DNA of 15,898 nt from Verrucomicrobiales bacterium. Its GTDB lineage: Bacteria > Verrucomicrobiota > Verrucomicrobiia > Verrucomicrobiales > Akkermansiaceae. The notes below the pieces were generated by a model, which saw only the letters and a program-made list of their open reading frames with translations, was not told the DNA's origin and made no database searches. The position numbers were made by a program, and so were the translations under genes. Below, piece after piece: positions 1 to 7,113 of this stretch. The DNA lies in the NCBI GenBank assembly GCA_003527555.1, contig DPWT01000231.1, positions 1 to 15,898 on the forward strand, given 5' to 3'. Position 1 is the first letter of the stretch. Every line of letters begins with the position of its first letter.

Positions 1-2
1 AG

Positions 3-770
3 AAAGATTTGAATCGCAAACGTGTGCGTGCACCGAAGCTTGAGTCAATCTATTTCATTCAGCCAAAAATTTTCATTGAGGCAATGGCGCTGTATAATGG
101 AAGGAATTATGCTGAGGCTAAGGAAAAGTTTACAGAGTGTGAGATGGCATACAAATCGATTGATACAGCCCCAAACAACTACTCTAGCTTGGCTGGCTTT
201 TACAAAATGGAGTGTAGTCGCAGGATGTTTGACTTATCTTCTTTGAGTCAAGAAATGGAAAAGTTTCTCAAGACTGGTCTTACAAGAGAATCGCATATTC
301 AGCAACTTGAGGTAAATGCGTTCTGGGAAGCGGTGCGGCTCAAGGAATGGGATCGCCTTGATCGTCTAGCACAGGCATGGAGAAAGCGTAAAGTTACTGG
401 TTCTCAACGGGCACAAATTGCTTACTGTCATGGTGTAGCGCTAGAAAACCTCTCCAAGAAAGACCCCCATAAATTATCCAAGGCACTGATTGCATACAAC
501 ATTGTTATGAGTGCTGACTTCACGGCATCTGTAGAACTTGTAATACGCGCAACTAGCAACACTCTCGCATTATATGACAGTGATGAGGGAGTTAAGCAGG
601 CAATTCGTTTTTGGAAAACAGAGGATGAGAACCCCAACTCGACTGGTTACTTGCGTTTAATGGAAGCCAACGCAGTGGTTAAATTATACAAACAGGCAGG
701 ATTTGATCAGATTTTGCCATTGAAGGCAAATTTTGTTAAGTTTCAAAAGTATGCCCCATCTGCCGAATAA
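3..770 (+). CDS. TPR-like hypothetical protein (5'-truncated)
   Basis: I do not recognise a named function. The visible protein is almost entirely helical. Near its N-terminus is a TPR-like unit (EAMALYNGRNYAEAKEKF, about residues 24-41) followed by more amphipathic helices, which suggests a helical-repeat scaffold that binds other proteins. No signal peptide, membrane segment or catalytic motif is visible. The frame is open to the left edge: lysine and aspartate codons precede the TTG at 9. The true start is therefore probably outside the window, and TTG at 9 is only the first possible start inside it. The gene ends in TAA and converges on selA, with an 89-bp gap that holds a GC-rich hairpin. 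I recall similar short TPR proteins from Verrucomicrobia, but that is memory and was not searched. Confidence 0.7.
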   Translation, partial: KDLNRKRVRAPKLESIYFIQPKIFIEAMALYNGRNYAEAKEKFTECEMAYKSIDTAPNNYSSLAGFYKMECSRRMFDLSSLSQEMEKFLKTGLTRESHIQQLEVNAFWEAVRLKEWDRLDRLAQAWRKRKVTGSQRAQIAYCHGVALENLSKKDPHKLSKALIAYNIVMSADFTASVELVIRATSNTLALYDSDEGVKQAIRFWKTEDENPNSTGYLRLMEANAVVKLYKQAGFDQILPLKANFVKFQKYAPSAE

Positions 771-788
771 GTTATCAGCGTATTGTAG

Positions 789-805
789 CCCGGCAATATG
801 TCGGG
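789..805. terminator. Hairpin between convergent genes, weak terminator candidate
   Basis: CCCGGC (789-794) can pair with GTCGGG (800-805) around a 5-nt loop, with one G-T wobble. It lies between the stop of the TPR-like gene (770) and the stop of selA (860), where a shared terminator would be expected. No T tract follows on either strand, so it is only a weak intrinsic terminator candidate. Confidence 0.3.
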
Positions 806-859
806 GTATTGGGCAAGTAGATTTCTACGAGCCGAGTGAAAACTAGGGTATGATTACGG

Positions 860-2251
860 TTAAGTGCTAAGCAACTCACTCAGCGCTTTTTTGATGTCTG
901 TATCCTGATGGGAAAATACAGTTCGCAAATCGAGATGAATTTGTTCGTTCTCTGTGACTCCAACAATAGCTGGGGTGCCTATACGAAGCATGCGGGCTAG
1001 CTTGTTAAGGGAGATGTTTTGAGGTTTAATACTGATGGCGATCGATGGGATTTCGGACTTTGGCATTGTGCCACCACCTGTGCGTGAGGTTGTTTTCGTA
1101 ATACTGCAAATTTGCTGAATATCAGGATCGAGTGATGCTATTAATTCTTGAGCGCGTTGATGTAATGTATCTGTTGGTTCAGAAATGAAATTGAGCACAG
1201 GGACATCGGCAACATGCTTGTTGGATTGAGTAGCGAGGTATGTATCTAGGCATTCTTGTAGTGTGGCCAGGATGAGCTTGTCGCACCGCACAGCGCGGAA
1301 AAAGGGTTCTTTTTTAATACCGTCAACAAGGTCTTGGCGGCCCGCGATGATACCGGATTGCGGCCCACCCAGTAGCTTATCACCCGAAAAGCATACGAGG
1401 TCAATGCCGTTGCGCAGTGCTTCTTGGGGAGTTGGTTCATGATCGATAGGTGCAAGATCATCGGTTGCCATCATGGCGCCTGATCCAATATCCTCGACTA
1501 ATGGTAGCTTATGCTCGTGGGCTAGGTCGGCGATTTCTGTTACTTCGGGCTCATCTGTAAAACCGCCGATGTAGAAGTTTGAACGATGTACCTTAAGAAT
1601 CATCGCCGTATTTGGAGTGATTGCCATAGCATAATCGTTTAGATTAGTTTTGTTGGTAGCGCCCACCTCCACAAGTTTTGCCCCGGAAGTTGCGAGGATA
1701 TCGGGGATACGAAATCCTCCTCCAATTTCTACGAGTTCGCTACGGGATACAATGACCTCGTTTTTTTCCCCTTCGCACAGGTAGCGCAGAGTGAGCACTA
1801 GTGCTGCGGCACAATTATTCACGGCGGTTGCTGCGTCAGCGGCAAGCACTGCAGCTAGTGCTGATTCAAGATACCCTGCGCGTTTGCCGCGTGTGCCATC
1901 TGTTAAATTGAACTCGAGGTTGCTGTATCCTGTGGCAATTTCAGTGAGAGCCTTCGCTGCTTGAGGACCAAGTGGTGAGCGGCCCAGATTGGTATGTATG
2001 ACCACTCCGGTTGCGTTGATCACCGGTTGTAGCCGACTAGCAGCGAAGTTAGATAGCTCCTGCTTTATTTGGGACTCAATTTCTTGCCGTTTGATCATTT
2101 CACCATCGAGGATTCGTTGTCGATGTAGTTTGATTTGCCGTTGTACGAAGTGGGTGACTAGGGCTCTGGGCAGGGCGCATGTATCTGCTAACTGTTTAGT
2201 GAGTTTTTCAACGGATGGCAGTTCGCGTAATGCTTGCTGTGGACTTGGCAT
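860..2251 (-). CDS. selA: L-seryl-tRNA(Sec) selenium transferase (selenocysteine synthase)
   Basis: SelA is a PLP enzyme that converts seryl-tRNA(Sec) to selenocysteinyl-tRNA(Sec) with selenophosphate as donor, allowing UGA to be read as selenocysteine. The 463-residue length is normal for bacterial SelA. An N-terminal tRNA-binding helical segment (about 1-75) precedes the family signature INATGVVIHTNLGRSPL (about 78-94). The PLP lysine is K292 in SGDKLLGGPQ, matching E. coli K295. VEDIGSG (252-258) is the aspartate strand of the fold-type I core. The start ATG has no Shine-Dalgarno sequence. A TTGTCA box lies 16 bp before a weak TAATTT, itself very close to the ATG. The gene stands alone: selB, selD and tRNA-Sec are not next to it, so the rest of the pathway must be elsewhere in the genome. 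Confidence 0.96.
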   Translation of the reverse strand: MPSPQQALRELPSVEKLTKQLADTCALPRALVTHFVQRQIKLHRQRILDGEMIKRQEIESQIKQELSNFAASRLQPVINATGVVIHTNLGRSPLGPQAAKALTEIATGYSNLEFNLTDGTRGKRAGYLESALAAVLAADAATAVNNCAAALVLTLRYLCEGEKNEVIVSRSELVEIGGGFRIPDILATSGAKLVEVGATNKTNLNDYAMAITPNTAMILKVHRSNFYIGGFTDEPEVTEIADLAHEHKLPLVEDIGSGAMMATDDLAPIDHEPTPQEALRNGIDLVCFSGDKLLGGPQSGIIAGRQDLVDGIKKEPFFRAVRCDKLILATLQECLDTYLATQSNKHVADVPVLNFISEPTDTLHQRAQELIASLDPDIQQICSITKTTSRTGGGTMPKSEIPSIAISIKPQNISLNKLARMLRIGTPAIVGVTENEQIHLDLRTVFSHQDTDIKKALSELLST

Positions 2252-2521
2252 ATTTTAAAATTAGCGAGTTGTCTTGATTTGACAAGCGAAGTGATGATTT
2301 ACAATGGCACATTTATGATTGAGGTCATTACATCTCTCTATTTGAGGCCGCTGAGATTCATGGTTTTGGTAAAATAATCTTCCAGATTAGGCAGATTATC
2401 ATGGGTGTTAAATTTGCTTGCCGTCGTATTGACAACATTCACTGTCGGCATAAGCTGGCTTCATTACTTATGGGTTTGCCAAGCTAGACCCTAGGAAAGA
2501 TACAAATCCTAATTTTACTGT
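2252..2521. other. Divergent spacer between selA and the DUF5069 gene
   Basis: This 270-bp spacer has no ORF of convincing length and no tRNA-like structure; in particular I see no T-loop sequence of a tRNA-Sec. It contains TTGTC/GACAA arms (2269-2285, 7-nt loop) next to the selA start. A perfect 7-bp inverted repeat, ATAATCT (2374-2380) and AGATTAT (2393-2399), has a third AGATTA at 2384-2389 in its 12-nt loop. A short reading frame of 28 codons runs from 2401 to 2487. AGCTGGC (2453-2459) and GCCAAGCT (2478-2485) could form a stem with one bulge. Any of these could be regulatory, but none is diagnostic. Confidence 0.4.
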
Positions 2522-2944
2522 ATGAGCCAATATATCCCTCCCGTGAGCCCACGCGATGAAGTGCATGGTTACGTTTACTTCGCGCGCTTGTACAGTAAAA
2601 TCAAACTTTGGTCGTCAGGTACCCTTGACCCAGAATTTGAACCGAATATGGGAAATGCTATGGATCTGTGGGCATGCCAGTTTCTTCAGGTTGATTACAA
2701 TGATCTTAAGCAAGTTATTTTGGATGGAGCTACCTGTGAGCTGGCATTGGAATGGTGTTGGAAAAATGGAAAGAAACCGAGTGAAGATGAGCTCGATTGG
2801 TGGAACAGCTACATGCGTAATCGGGGGTTTCGTGACGATTTTACTGAGAAACTTGTTTTCCGAAAAGCAGAAGCTGGTTGGCAGGATCGGGATGAAATTC
2901 AATCATTCTTTGATTACCTCGATGCTGATGACGGACGCTTGTGA
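2522..2944 (+). CDS. DUF5069 family protein
   Basis: A 140-residue soluble protein of unknown function. The N-terminal SPRDEVHGYVYFARLYSKIK (about 9-28) fits the DUF5069 family opening as I recall it: a proline/arginine stretch, then G-x-V-x-x-x-R-x-x-x-K. The rest is rich in Trp and acidic residues, including two tryptophan-rich stretches (ALEWCWKNGK and DELDWWNSYM). There is no signal peptide, membrane segment or evident catalytic motif. The ATG at 2522 is the first in frame and gives the expected family start, but no Shine-Dalgarno sequence precedes it. rsgA begins 30 bp after the stop on the same strand, so the two are probably co-transcribed. The family name comes from pattern recognition; a Pfam search would settle it. 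Confidence 0.75.
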   Translation: MSQYIPPVSPRDEVHGYVYFARLYSKIKLWSSGTLDPEFEPNMGNAMDLWACQFLQVDYNDLKQVILDGATCELALEWCWKNGKKPSEDELDWWNSYMRNRGFRDDFTEKLVFRKAEAGWQDRDEIQSFFDYLDADDGRL

Positions 2945-2974
2945 GCCTGCGTGACAATTAATATTATACTTTTT

Positions 2975-4096
2975 ATGACTCTGGAAAAATTGGGTTGGAA
3001 TAAAAAATTCCAGAAAGCTTTTGATGGGCTTTCTCAAAATAATTGCGTTCCGGCACGCCTAATCCGTGATAATAAAATTACATATGGAGCGCTGTTCGTA
3101 GATGATACGGGCGATATTTGTGAACGAGAGGTTGTGATGAGTGGTAAAGTTTATCATGATGCTAGGTCGGATGCTGAATTGCCGGCCGTGGGTGATTGGA
3201 TAGCGCTTGAATTAGCGGACGGTGACGATGGTGAAAACATGATTCGTGCACGCTTGCCGCGGCAGGCATGCTTTTCAAGGAAACTTCCGGGTAAGAGTGC
3301 TGAGGAGCAGGTGATTGCTGCTAATGTCACAGTAGTTGTCGTGGTGACTGATGCGGGTTCAGATTTTAACCTTCGCCGTATGGAGCGCTACTTTACTCTC
3401 ATTCGGCGAAGTGGATCAAAGGCGGTTGTGCTGGTCAATAAATCGGACCTTTTTTCTGATGCACAAAATCGTGAAGCTGTGGATTTGATTAAAGGTCTTG
3501 GTGGTGATGCTGATGTTTACATCACATCGGCAGCCGAAAATGATGGGCTTGAGGTATTAAGAAAGTATCTTGCCTTGGGAGTTTCGGTGACATTAGTTGG
3601 GTCAAGCGGGGTGGGAAAATCCACATTGATCAATCAGTTGTTAGGCGAAGATTTTCAGTGGACCAGTGATGTTAACGGGCTTACCGGCAAAGGGAGGCAT
3701 ACAACAACAGCTCGTGAGCTCATCCTGTTAGATGATGGCGGTATTCTTATCGATAATCCGGGGATGCGAGAAATTCAGATGTGGACTGATGAGCAAACAT
3801 TACGTGAGAGTTTTTCTGATGTTGAGGAATTGGCCTCTCAGTGTCAGTTCCATGACTGTAAGCATGGCGACGATAGGGGATGTGCTATCAGGGTTGCTGT
3901 TGAAAATGGTGAACTTGAAGTAGGGCGGTATGAGAGCTACCTCAAACTAGAAGAGGAAATTGCAAAACTGGAAAAAAGACAGAAAAAGCGTCGCCAGTTA
4001 TCCGAGCGACGTGCTAAGCGGGATCACCGTGTAAAAGCTCGTAACCTTGCAGATCGGATTGATTTGGGAAGAGATGATGATCCCGACTGGCGTTAG
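2975..4096 (+). CDS. rsgA: Small ribosomal subunit biogenesis GTPase RsgA
   Basis: RsgA (YjeQ) is a circularly permuted GTPase that acts late in 30S subunit maturation. In the 373-residue product, an N-terminal OB-fold region (about 30-100) precedes the permuted G motifs. G4 is NKSD (155-158), G5 is TSAAEN (about 184), G1 is GSSGVGKS (209-216), switch I carries GRHTTT (240-245), and G3 is DNPG (260-263). The C-terminal zinc knuckle has C290, C295, H297 and C303, with the same spacing as the four ligands of E. coli YjeQ. A basic coiled tail ends the protein. I chose ATG 2975 because it gives the family-typical MTLEKLGWN opening. The upstream GTG at 2951 would add eight hydrophobic residues with no family match. 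It follows the DUF5069 gene closely and converges on the exonuclease gene. Confidence 0.95.
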   Translation: MTLEKLGWNKKFQKAFDGLSQNNCVPARLIRDNKITYGALFVDDTGDICEREVVMSGKVYHDARSDAELPAVGDWIALELADGDDGENMIRARLPRQACFSRKLPGKSAEEQVIAANVTVVVVVTDAGSDFNLRRMERYFTLIRRSGSKAVVLVNKSDLFSDAQNREAVDLIKGLGGDADVYITSAAENDGLEVLRKYLALGVSVTLVGSSGVGKSTLINQLLGEDFQWTSDVNGLTGKGRHTTTARELILLDDGGILIDNPGMREIQMWTDEQTLRESFSDVEELASQCQFHDCKHGDDRGCAIRVAVENGELEVGRYESYLKLEEEIAKLEKRQKKRRQLSERRAKRDHRVKARNLADRIDLGRDDDPDWR

Positions 4097-4157
4097 GGCT
4101 GTATGCATCTTTTTTTGTCAGGTGGAAAGTGGCTGCAGTGGTTGATGTTTTATTAGC

Positions 4158-4191
4158 TCACCACGAATGTTTGTGTTTGAGTTGCTGGTGA
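4158..4191. terminator. Possible hairpin between rsgA and exonuclease genes
   Basis: TCACCA (4158-4163) and TGGTGA (4186-4191) are perfect 6-bp arms around a 22-nt loop. They lie in the 118-bp gap where rsgA (+) and the exonuclease gene (-) converge. Only a short CTTTT follows on the plus strand and the loop is long, so this is a weak terminator candidate. Nothing else is evident in the gap. Confidence 0.22.
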
Positions 4192-4214
4192 CTTTTGCAC
4201 TTAACCGCGCTGCC

Positions 4215-4817
4215 TTATTTAGATCTTTTTGCGCGATGCCAGTCACGTGTGTCTGGATTGGTTAGGATCTCAACGGGCTGCTCGCCGAGATTCAAATCTT
4301 GGATGAGTTTTTCAAGTAAAACCAGAGATGCTACAGAATCATAAAGTGCATCATGCCATGTCTTATGGGGAACGAGTGAAGAGACCTTATCGGTGAGTTG
4401 GAACTGCTCACAGAGATTACCCAGAGCATGGGATGCAAGATCTGGGAATACCGCACGGTAGAGCTGAAGGGTGTCAATCCACGGGCTGAAACCATGCGCA
4501 GGGAAAGCGCGGAGATAACGTTTTTCTGTGCCGTGACCGTGGGCAACAGCGATATTTCCGCCCAGACGCATTTTAACCTCAGGCCATAGCGTCATTAAGG
4601 GTGGTGCTCCTGCTAGGTCATCAGTGGTGATGCCATGAACTTTTTGTGCAGCCCAGCTGATTTTTTGTTTTGTGTGTAGGAAGGAAACGTATGCGTCAGA
4701 GTGGCCATGAGTTTGAGACCAAGTGGCCATACCTATTTGTACAGGTACGTCTGTTTTGCCTCGCTCCGCTCCCGCTGATTCAAAATCTATGGCAGCGAAT
4801 ATACGTTCCGCAATCAT
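4215..4817 (-). CDS. DnaQ-like DEDDh 3'-5' exonuclease family protein
   Basis: A 200-residue single-domain protein of the RNase T/DnaQ exonuclease fold. ExoI is IDFES with D11 and E13. ExoIII is HDALYD with H155 and D160, which is the DEDDh spacing. KVHGITTDDL (59-68) is the usual segment between motifs. The ExoII segment reads AHGHGTEKRYL (92-102), so the position normally held by aspartate appears to be glutamate E98. Glutamate is also acidic and could still bind metal; I recall GTEKRFL-like variants of this motif. There is no polymerase or helicase domain, so a role in DNA repair or RNA trimming is possible but not shown. The start lies 4 bp after the DAHP synthase stop on the same strand, so the two are almost certainly co-transcribed. 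Confidence 0.85.
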   Translation of the reverse strand: MIAERIFAAIDFESAGAERGKTDVPVQIGMATWSQTHGHSDAYVSFLHTKQKISWAAQKVHGITTDDLAGAPPLMTLWPEVKMRLGGNIAVAHGHGTEKRYLRAFPAHGFSPWIDTLQLYRAVFPDLASHALGNLCEQFQLTDKVSSLVPHKTWHDALYDSVASLVLLEKLIQDLNLGEQPVEILTNPDTRDWHRAKRSK

Positions 4818-4821
4818 CAGG

Positions 4822-5883
4822 TTATCCTACAATTCCGGCGGCTTTCAATTGTGCCGCTGCATCACGAATGACTGTCTCTGTTGTAGTCCAGTCGATACAC
4901 TGGTCTGTGATTGACAGACCATAGGTTAGTTCCTCGACGGGGCGGGGGAATCCTTGATTGCCTGCCACGATGTTGCTTTCCAGCATTGCGCCAATCACAT
5001 TGATGTTGCCGCCACAGCGTTGCCTGACGATCTCTTTGAATACATTTGGCATATTCTCCTGTTTTTTACTGCAGTTCGCGTGAGATGCATCGATCATTAC
5101 TGATGGTTGCAGATTATTTTTTTCTAGTAATGAGGTGGTAACTGCAACGTCATCGGCGCCGTAGTTTGGACCCTGATCGCCACCGCGCAGGATGATATGG
5201 CAGTCGGGGTTACCGGAGGTGGTGACAGCGGATGCCACTCCCTGCTCGCTCACACCAAGAAATGTTTGTGACTGAGTGGCTGCTTTGATGGCATTAACGG
5301 CGGCAACGAGATCACCTGTGGTTGTGTTTTTAAAGCCAAGGGGCATGGACAAGCCTGATGCCATTTGGCGGTGCGTCTGGCTTTCTGTGGTGCGTGCACC
5401 TATCGCAGACCAGCTTATTAGGTCTGCGATGTATTGTGGGGTGATTGGGTCTAGGAGTTCGGTGGCGGTTGGTAGGCCCGCATTTATGACTTCGCGTAGG
5501 AATAGACGTGCTTGGCGCAGGCCATCGGGAATGTTATCGGAGCCATCGAGTTTGGGATCCATAATGAGGCCTTTCCAGCCTGTGGTTGTGCGGGGTTTTT
5601 CAAAATACACGCGCATCACGATGTATAGTTGGTGCTTAACCTCATCTGCTAGCTTAGCGAGGCGGTTGGCGTAGTCGATTCCTGCTTCAGTATCATGGAT
5701 TGAGCATGGTCCGCAGATTAGCAGCATTCGATGATCTTGGCCGTTGAGGATGTTACGAATGTGTTGGCGAGACTCTGCCATGAACTCAGCTTGCTTCTGT
5801 GTGCGTTCTACTTCGGAAAGCATGAGAGCGGGTGTGGGCAGCGGGATATTACTGGAGATGTGTAGGTCGGTGACTTGAGCCAT
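4822..5883 (-). CDS. 3-deoxy-7-phosphoheptulonate (DAHP) synthase, class I AroG/F/H type
   Basis: DAHP synthase condenses phosphoenolpyruvate and erythrose 4-phosphate, the committed step of aromatic amino acid synthesis. The 353-residue length and sequence match the E. coli AroFGH type, not the plant-like class II. Visible signatures are CGPCSIHD with metal-ligand C60, EKPRTTTGWKG with K97, SAIGARTTESQ with R164, and GFKN with K185. R233 sits in ILRGGD, followed by metal ligands H268 (HANCSKK), E302 and D327. SGLSMP (176-181) retains the serine that corresponds to the E. coli AroG feedback residue S180, so regulation by an aromatic amino acid is plausible. Which one cannot be told, so I give no isozyme symbol. 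There is no chorismate mutase or ACT fusion. The gene leads a two-gene unit with the exonuclease. Confidence 0.95.
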   Translation of the reverse strand: MAQVTDLHISSNIPLPTPALMLSEVERTQKQAEFMAESRQHIRNILNGQDHRMLLICGPCSIHDTEAGIDYANRLAKLADEVKHQLYIVMRVYFEKPRTTTGWKGLIMDPKLDGSDNIPDGLRQARLFLREVINAGLPTATELLDPITPQYIADLISWSAIGARTTESQTHRQMASGLSMPLGFKNTTTGDLVAAVNAIKAATQSQTFLGVSEQGVASAVTTSGNPDCHIILRGGDQGPNYGADDVAVTTSLLEKNNLQPSVMIDASHANCSKKQENMPNVFKEIVRQRCGGNINVIGAMLESNIVAGNQGFPRPVEELTYGLSITDQCIDWTTTETVIRDAAAQLKAAGIVG

Positions 5884-5889
5884 AAAAGA

Positions 5890-5917
5890 GCTATAAGTTT
5901 CAGGATTGAAGTTTCAA
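5890..5917 (-). promoter_or_regulatory. Putative promoter of the DAHP synthase gene
   Basis: On the minus strand, TTGAAA (5917-5912) lies 16 bp before TATAGC (5895-5890). These boxes match the sigma-70 consensus at 5 of 6 and 4 of 6 positions. The -10 box ends only 6 nt before the ATG, so transcription would begin at or next to the start codon and give a leaderless mRNA. This agrees with the absence of a Shine-Dalgarno sequence. Found by eye, so tentative. Confidence 0.35.
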
Positions 5918-5924
5918 GTTTGAA
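5913..5924. promoter_or_regulatory. Palindrome over the DAHP synthase -35 box
   Basis: TTCAA-GT-TTGAA is a near-perfect 12-bp palindrome in the 70-bp spacer between the DAHP synthase and M42 peptidase genes. It overlaps the proposed -35 box and so could be an operator. A second palindrome, AGAGCTCT, lies at 5932-5939. Neither resembles the TyrR box, and the regulator is unknown. Confidence 0.25.
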
Positions 5925-5953
5925 GTGACAGAGAGCTCTGGTAAATAGAGGTT

Positions 5954-7030
5954 ATGAAAGACAAAGCGATTGGCTTATTGCAGGAATTGACTGATGCCCA
6001 TGGTGCGCCTGGGTTTGAAGACGAAGTGAGGGCGATTTTTGCTGACGAGCTTGCTGAAGTGGGTGAAATCAGCACCGATGGAAATGGATCGGTTTTCTGT
6101 CAGCGTGGTCAGGGGCCCAGAGTTTTGCTTACTGGGCATATGGATGAGGTTGCCTTCAGGGTGCAGAACATCACAGCTGATGGATTTATCCAGTTTGTGC
6201 CTCTTGGTGGTTGGTGGCCGCACTGCTTACTTGCTCAGAGAGTGGCGGTGCGTAATAAAGAAGGACGGAAAATCATGGGTGTGATCTCATCCAAGCCGCC
6301 ACACTTTTTACCCGACTCAGAGCGTTCAAAAGTTCTAAGTATTGAGCAAATGTTCATTGATGTGGGTGCGCAAAGCCAGATGGATTTAGACGCGAACTAC
6401 GGCATTAGAGTGGGGGACCCAATTGTGCCAATGACGGATTTTACGCGTATGGGTCATCATGATTTACTGATGGCTAAGGCGTTTGATAATCGCGTAGGTA
6501 TGGCGTGTGCCATTCAAGCAACTCAAGCCCTTGCAGCGAGTGGTCATCCTAATATGTTGATCGCCTGTGGAACTGTGCAAGAGGAAGTGGGTGTGCGTGG
6601 TGCCATAACGGCTGCCGTACAGGCAAAGCCCGATGTGGCGGTGGTTCTGGAAGGTACGCCTGCTGATGATACTCCTGGCTTTAATCGGGCTCTTTCTCAA
6701 GGAGCGATGGGTCGTGGCGTACAAATTAGGATGCAGGACCCAACGGCCATTATGAATCCTGCGCTGGTGGACCTTGCTGTTGCTACGGCTGAGGAGGAAG
6801 GTATTCCTCATCAAGTGACGGTGCGTAGCAGTGGAGGGACTGATGCACGGGCATTTCATCTATCAGGAACAGGAGTGCCGAGTATCGTGTTGGGTGTGCC
6901 GTCCCGATACATTCACTCGCATAACTCAATCATCGATGTGAATGACTACCTTGCGATGGTGAATCTCTCAATGGCATTGGTGCAGAAGTTGGATCAGGCT
7001 AACGTAGATTCTCTGACGGAATATCTCTAG
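5954..7030 (+). CDS. M42 family metallopeptidase (glutamyl/tetrahedral aminopeptidase type)
   Basis: A 358-residue cytoplasmic aminopeptidase of family M42, whose members form large dodecameric particles that trim short peptides with two metal ions. Ligands are visible in family order: H62 in GHMDEVA, D178 in AFDNR, catalytic E210 and ligand E211 in QEEVGVRG, E233 in VVLEGTP where many members have aspartate, and H321 in RYIHS. LTDAHGAPGFEDEVR (12-26) is the usual N-terminal helix motif, and SSGGTDARAF (292-301) the usual C-terminal loop. The ATG at 5954 is preceded by AGAGG, but with only 2 nt spacing. Substrate preference cannot be read from the sequence. The M42 family was also once annotated as endoglucanase; peptidase is the better call. 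It is divergent from the DAHP synthase gene and 83 bp upstream of lgt. Confidence 0.93.
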   Translation: MKDKAIGLLQELTDAHGAPGFEDEVRAIFADELAEVGEISTDGNGSVFCQRGQGPRVLLTGHMDEVAFRVQNITADGFIQFVPLGGWWPHCLLAQRVAVRNKEGRKIMGVISSKPPHFLPDSERSKVLSIEQMFIDVGAQSQMDLDANYGIRVGDPIVPMTDFTRMGHHDLLMAKAFDNRVGMACAIQATQALAASGHPNMLIACGTVQEEVGVRGAITAAVQAKPDVAVVLEGTPADDTPGFNRALSQGAMGRGVQIRMQDPTAIMNPALVDLAVATAEEEGIPHQVTVRSSGGTDARAFHLSGTGVPSIVLGVPSRYIHSHNSIIDVNDYLAMVNLSMALVQKLDQANVDSLTEYL

Positions 7031-7113
7031 AGTAGGGGGGCATGAGTTTCTCAGGATAGCATTCTCCCAAGTCGATTCTTGCCAGATGCGGGGGATTGGT
7101 GTGAGTTGTCGGT

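Noticed and set aside
2252..2521. tRNA-Sec gene next to selA
   Set aside because: No acceptor/T-arm pattern or T-loop consensus can be found on either strand.
2951..2974. GTG start eight codons upstream for rsgA
   Set aside because: The added residues (MTINIILF) have no match to the family opening, whereas ATG 2975 gives the usual MTLEKLGW start.
5884..5953. TyrR or TrpR operator before DAHP synthase
   Set aside because: The palindrome present does not match the TyrR box (TGTAAA-N6-TTTACA) or the Trp operator.
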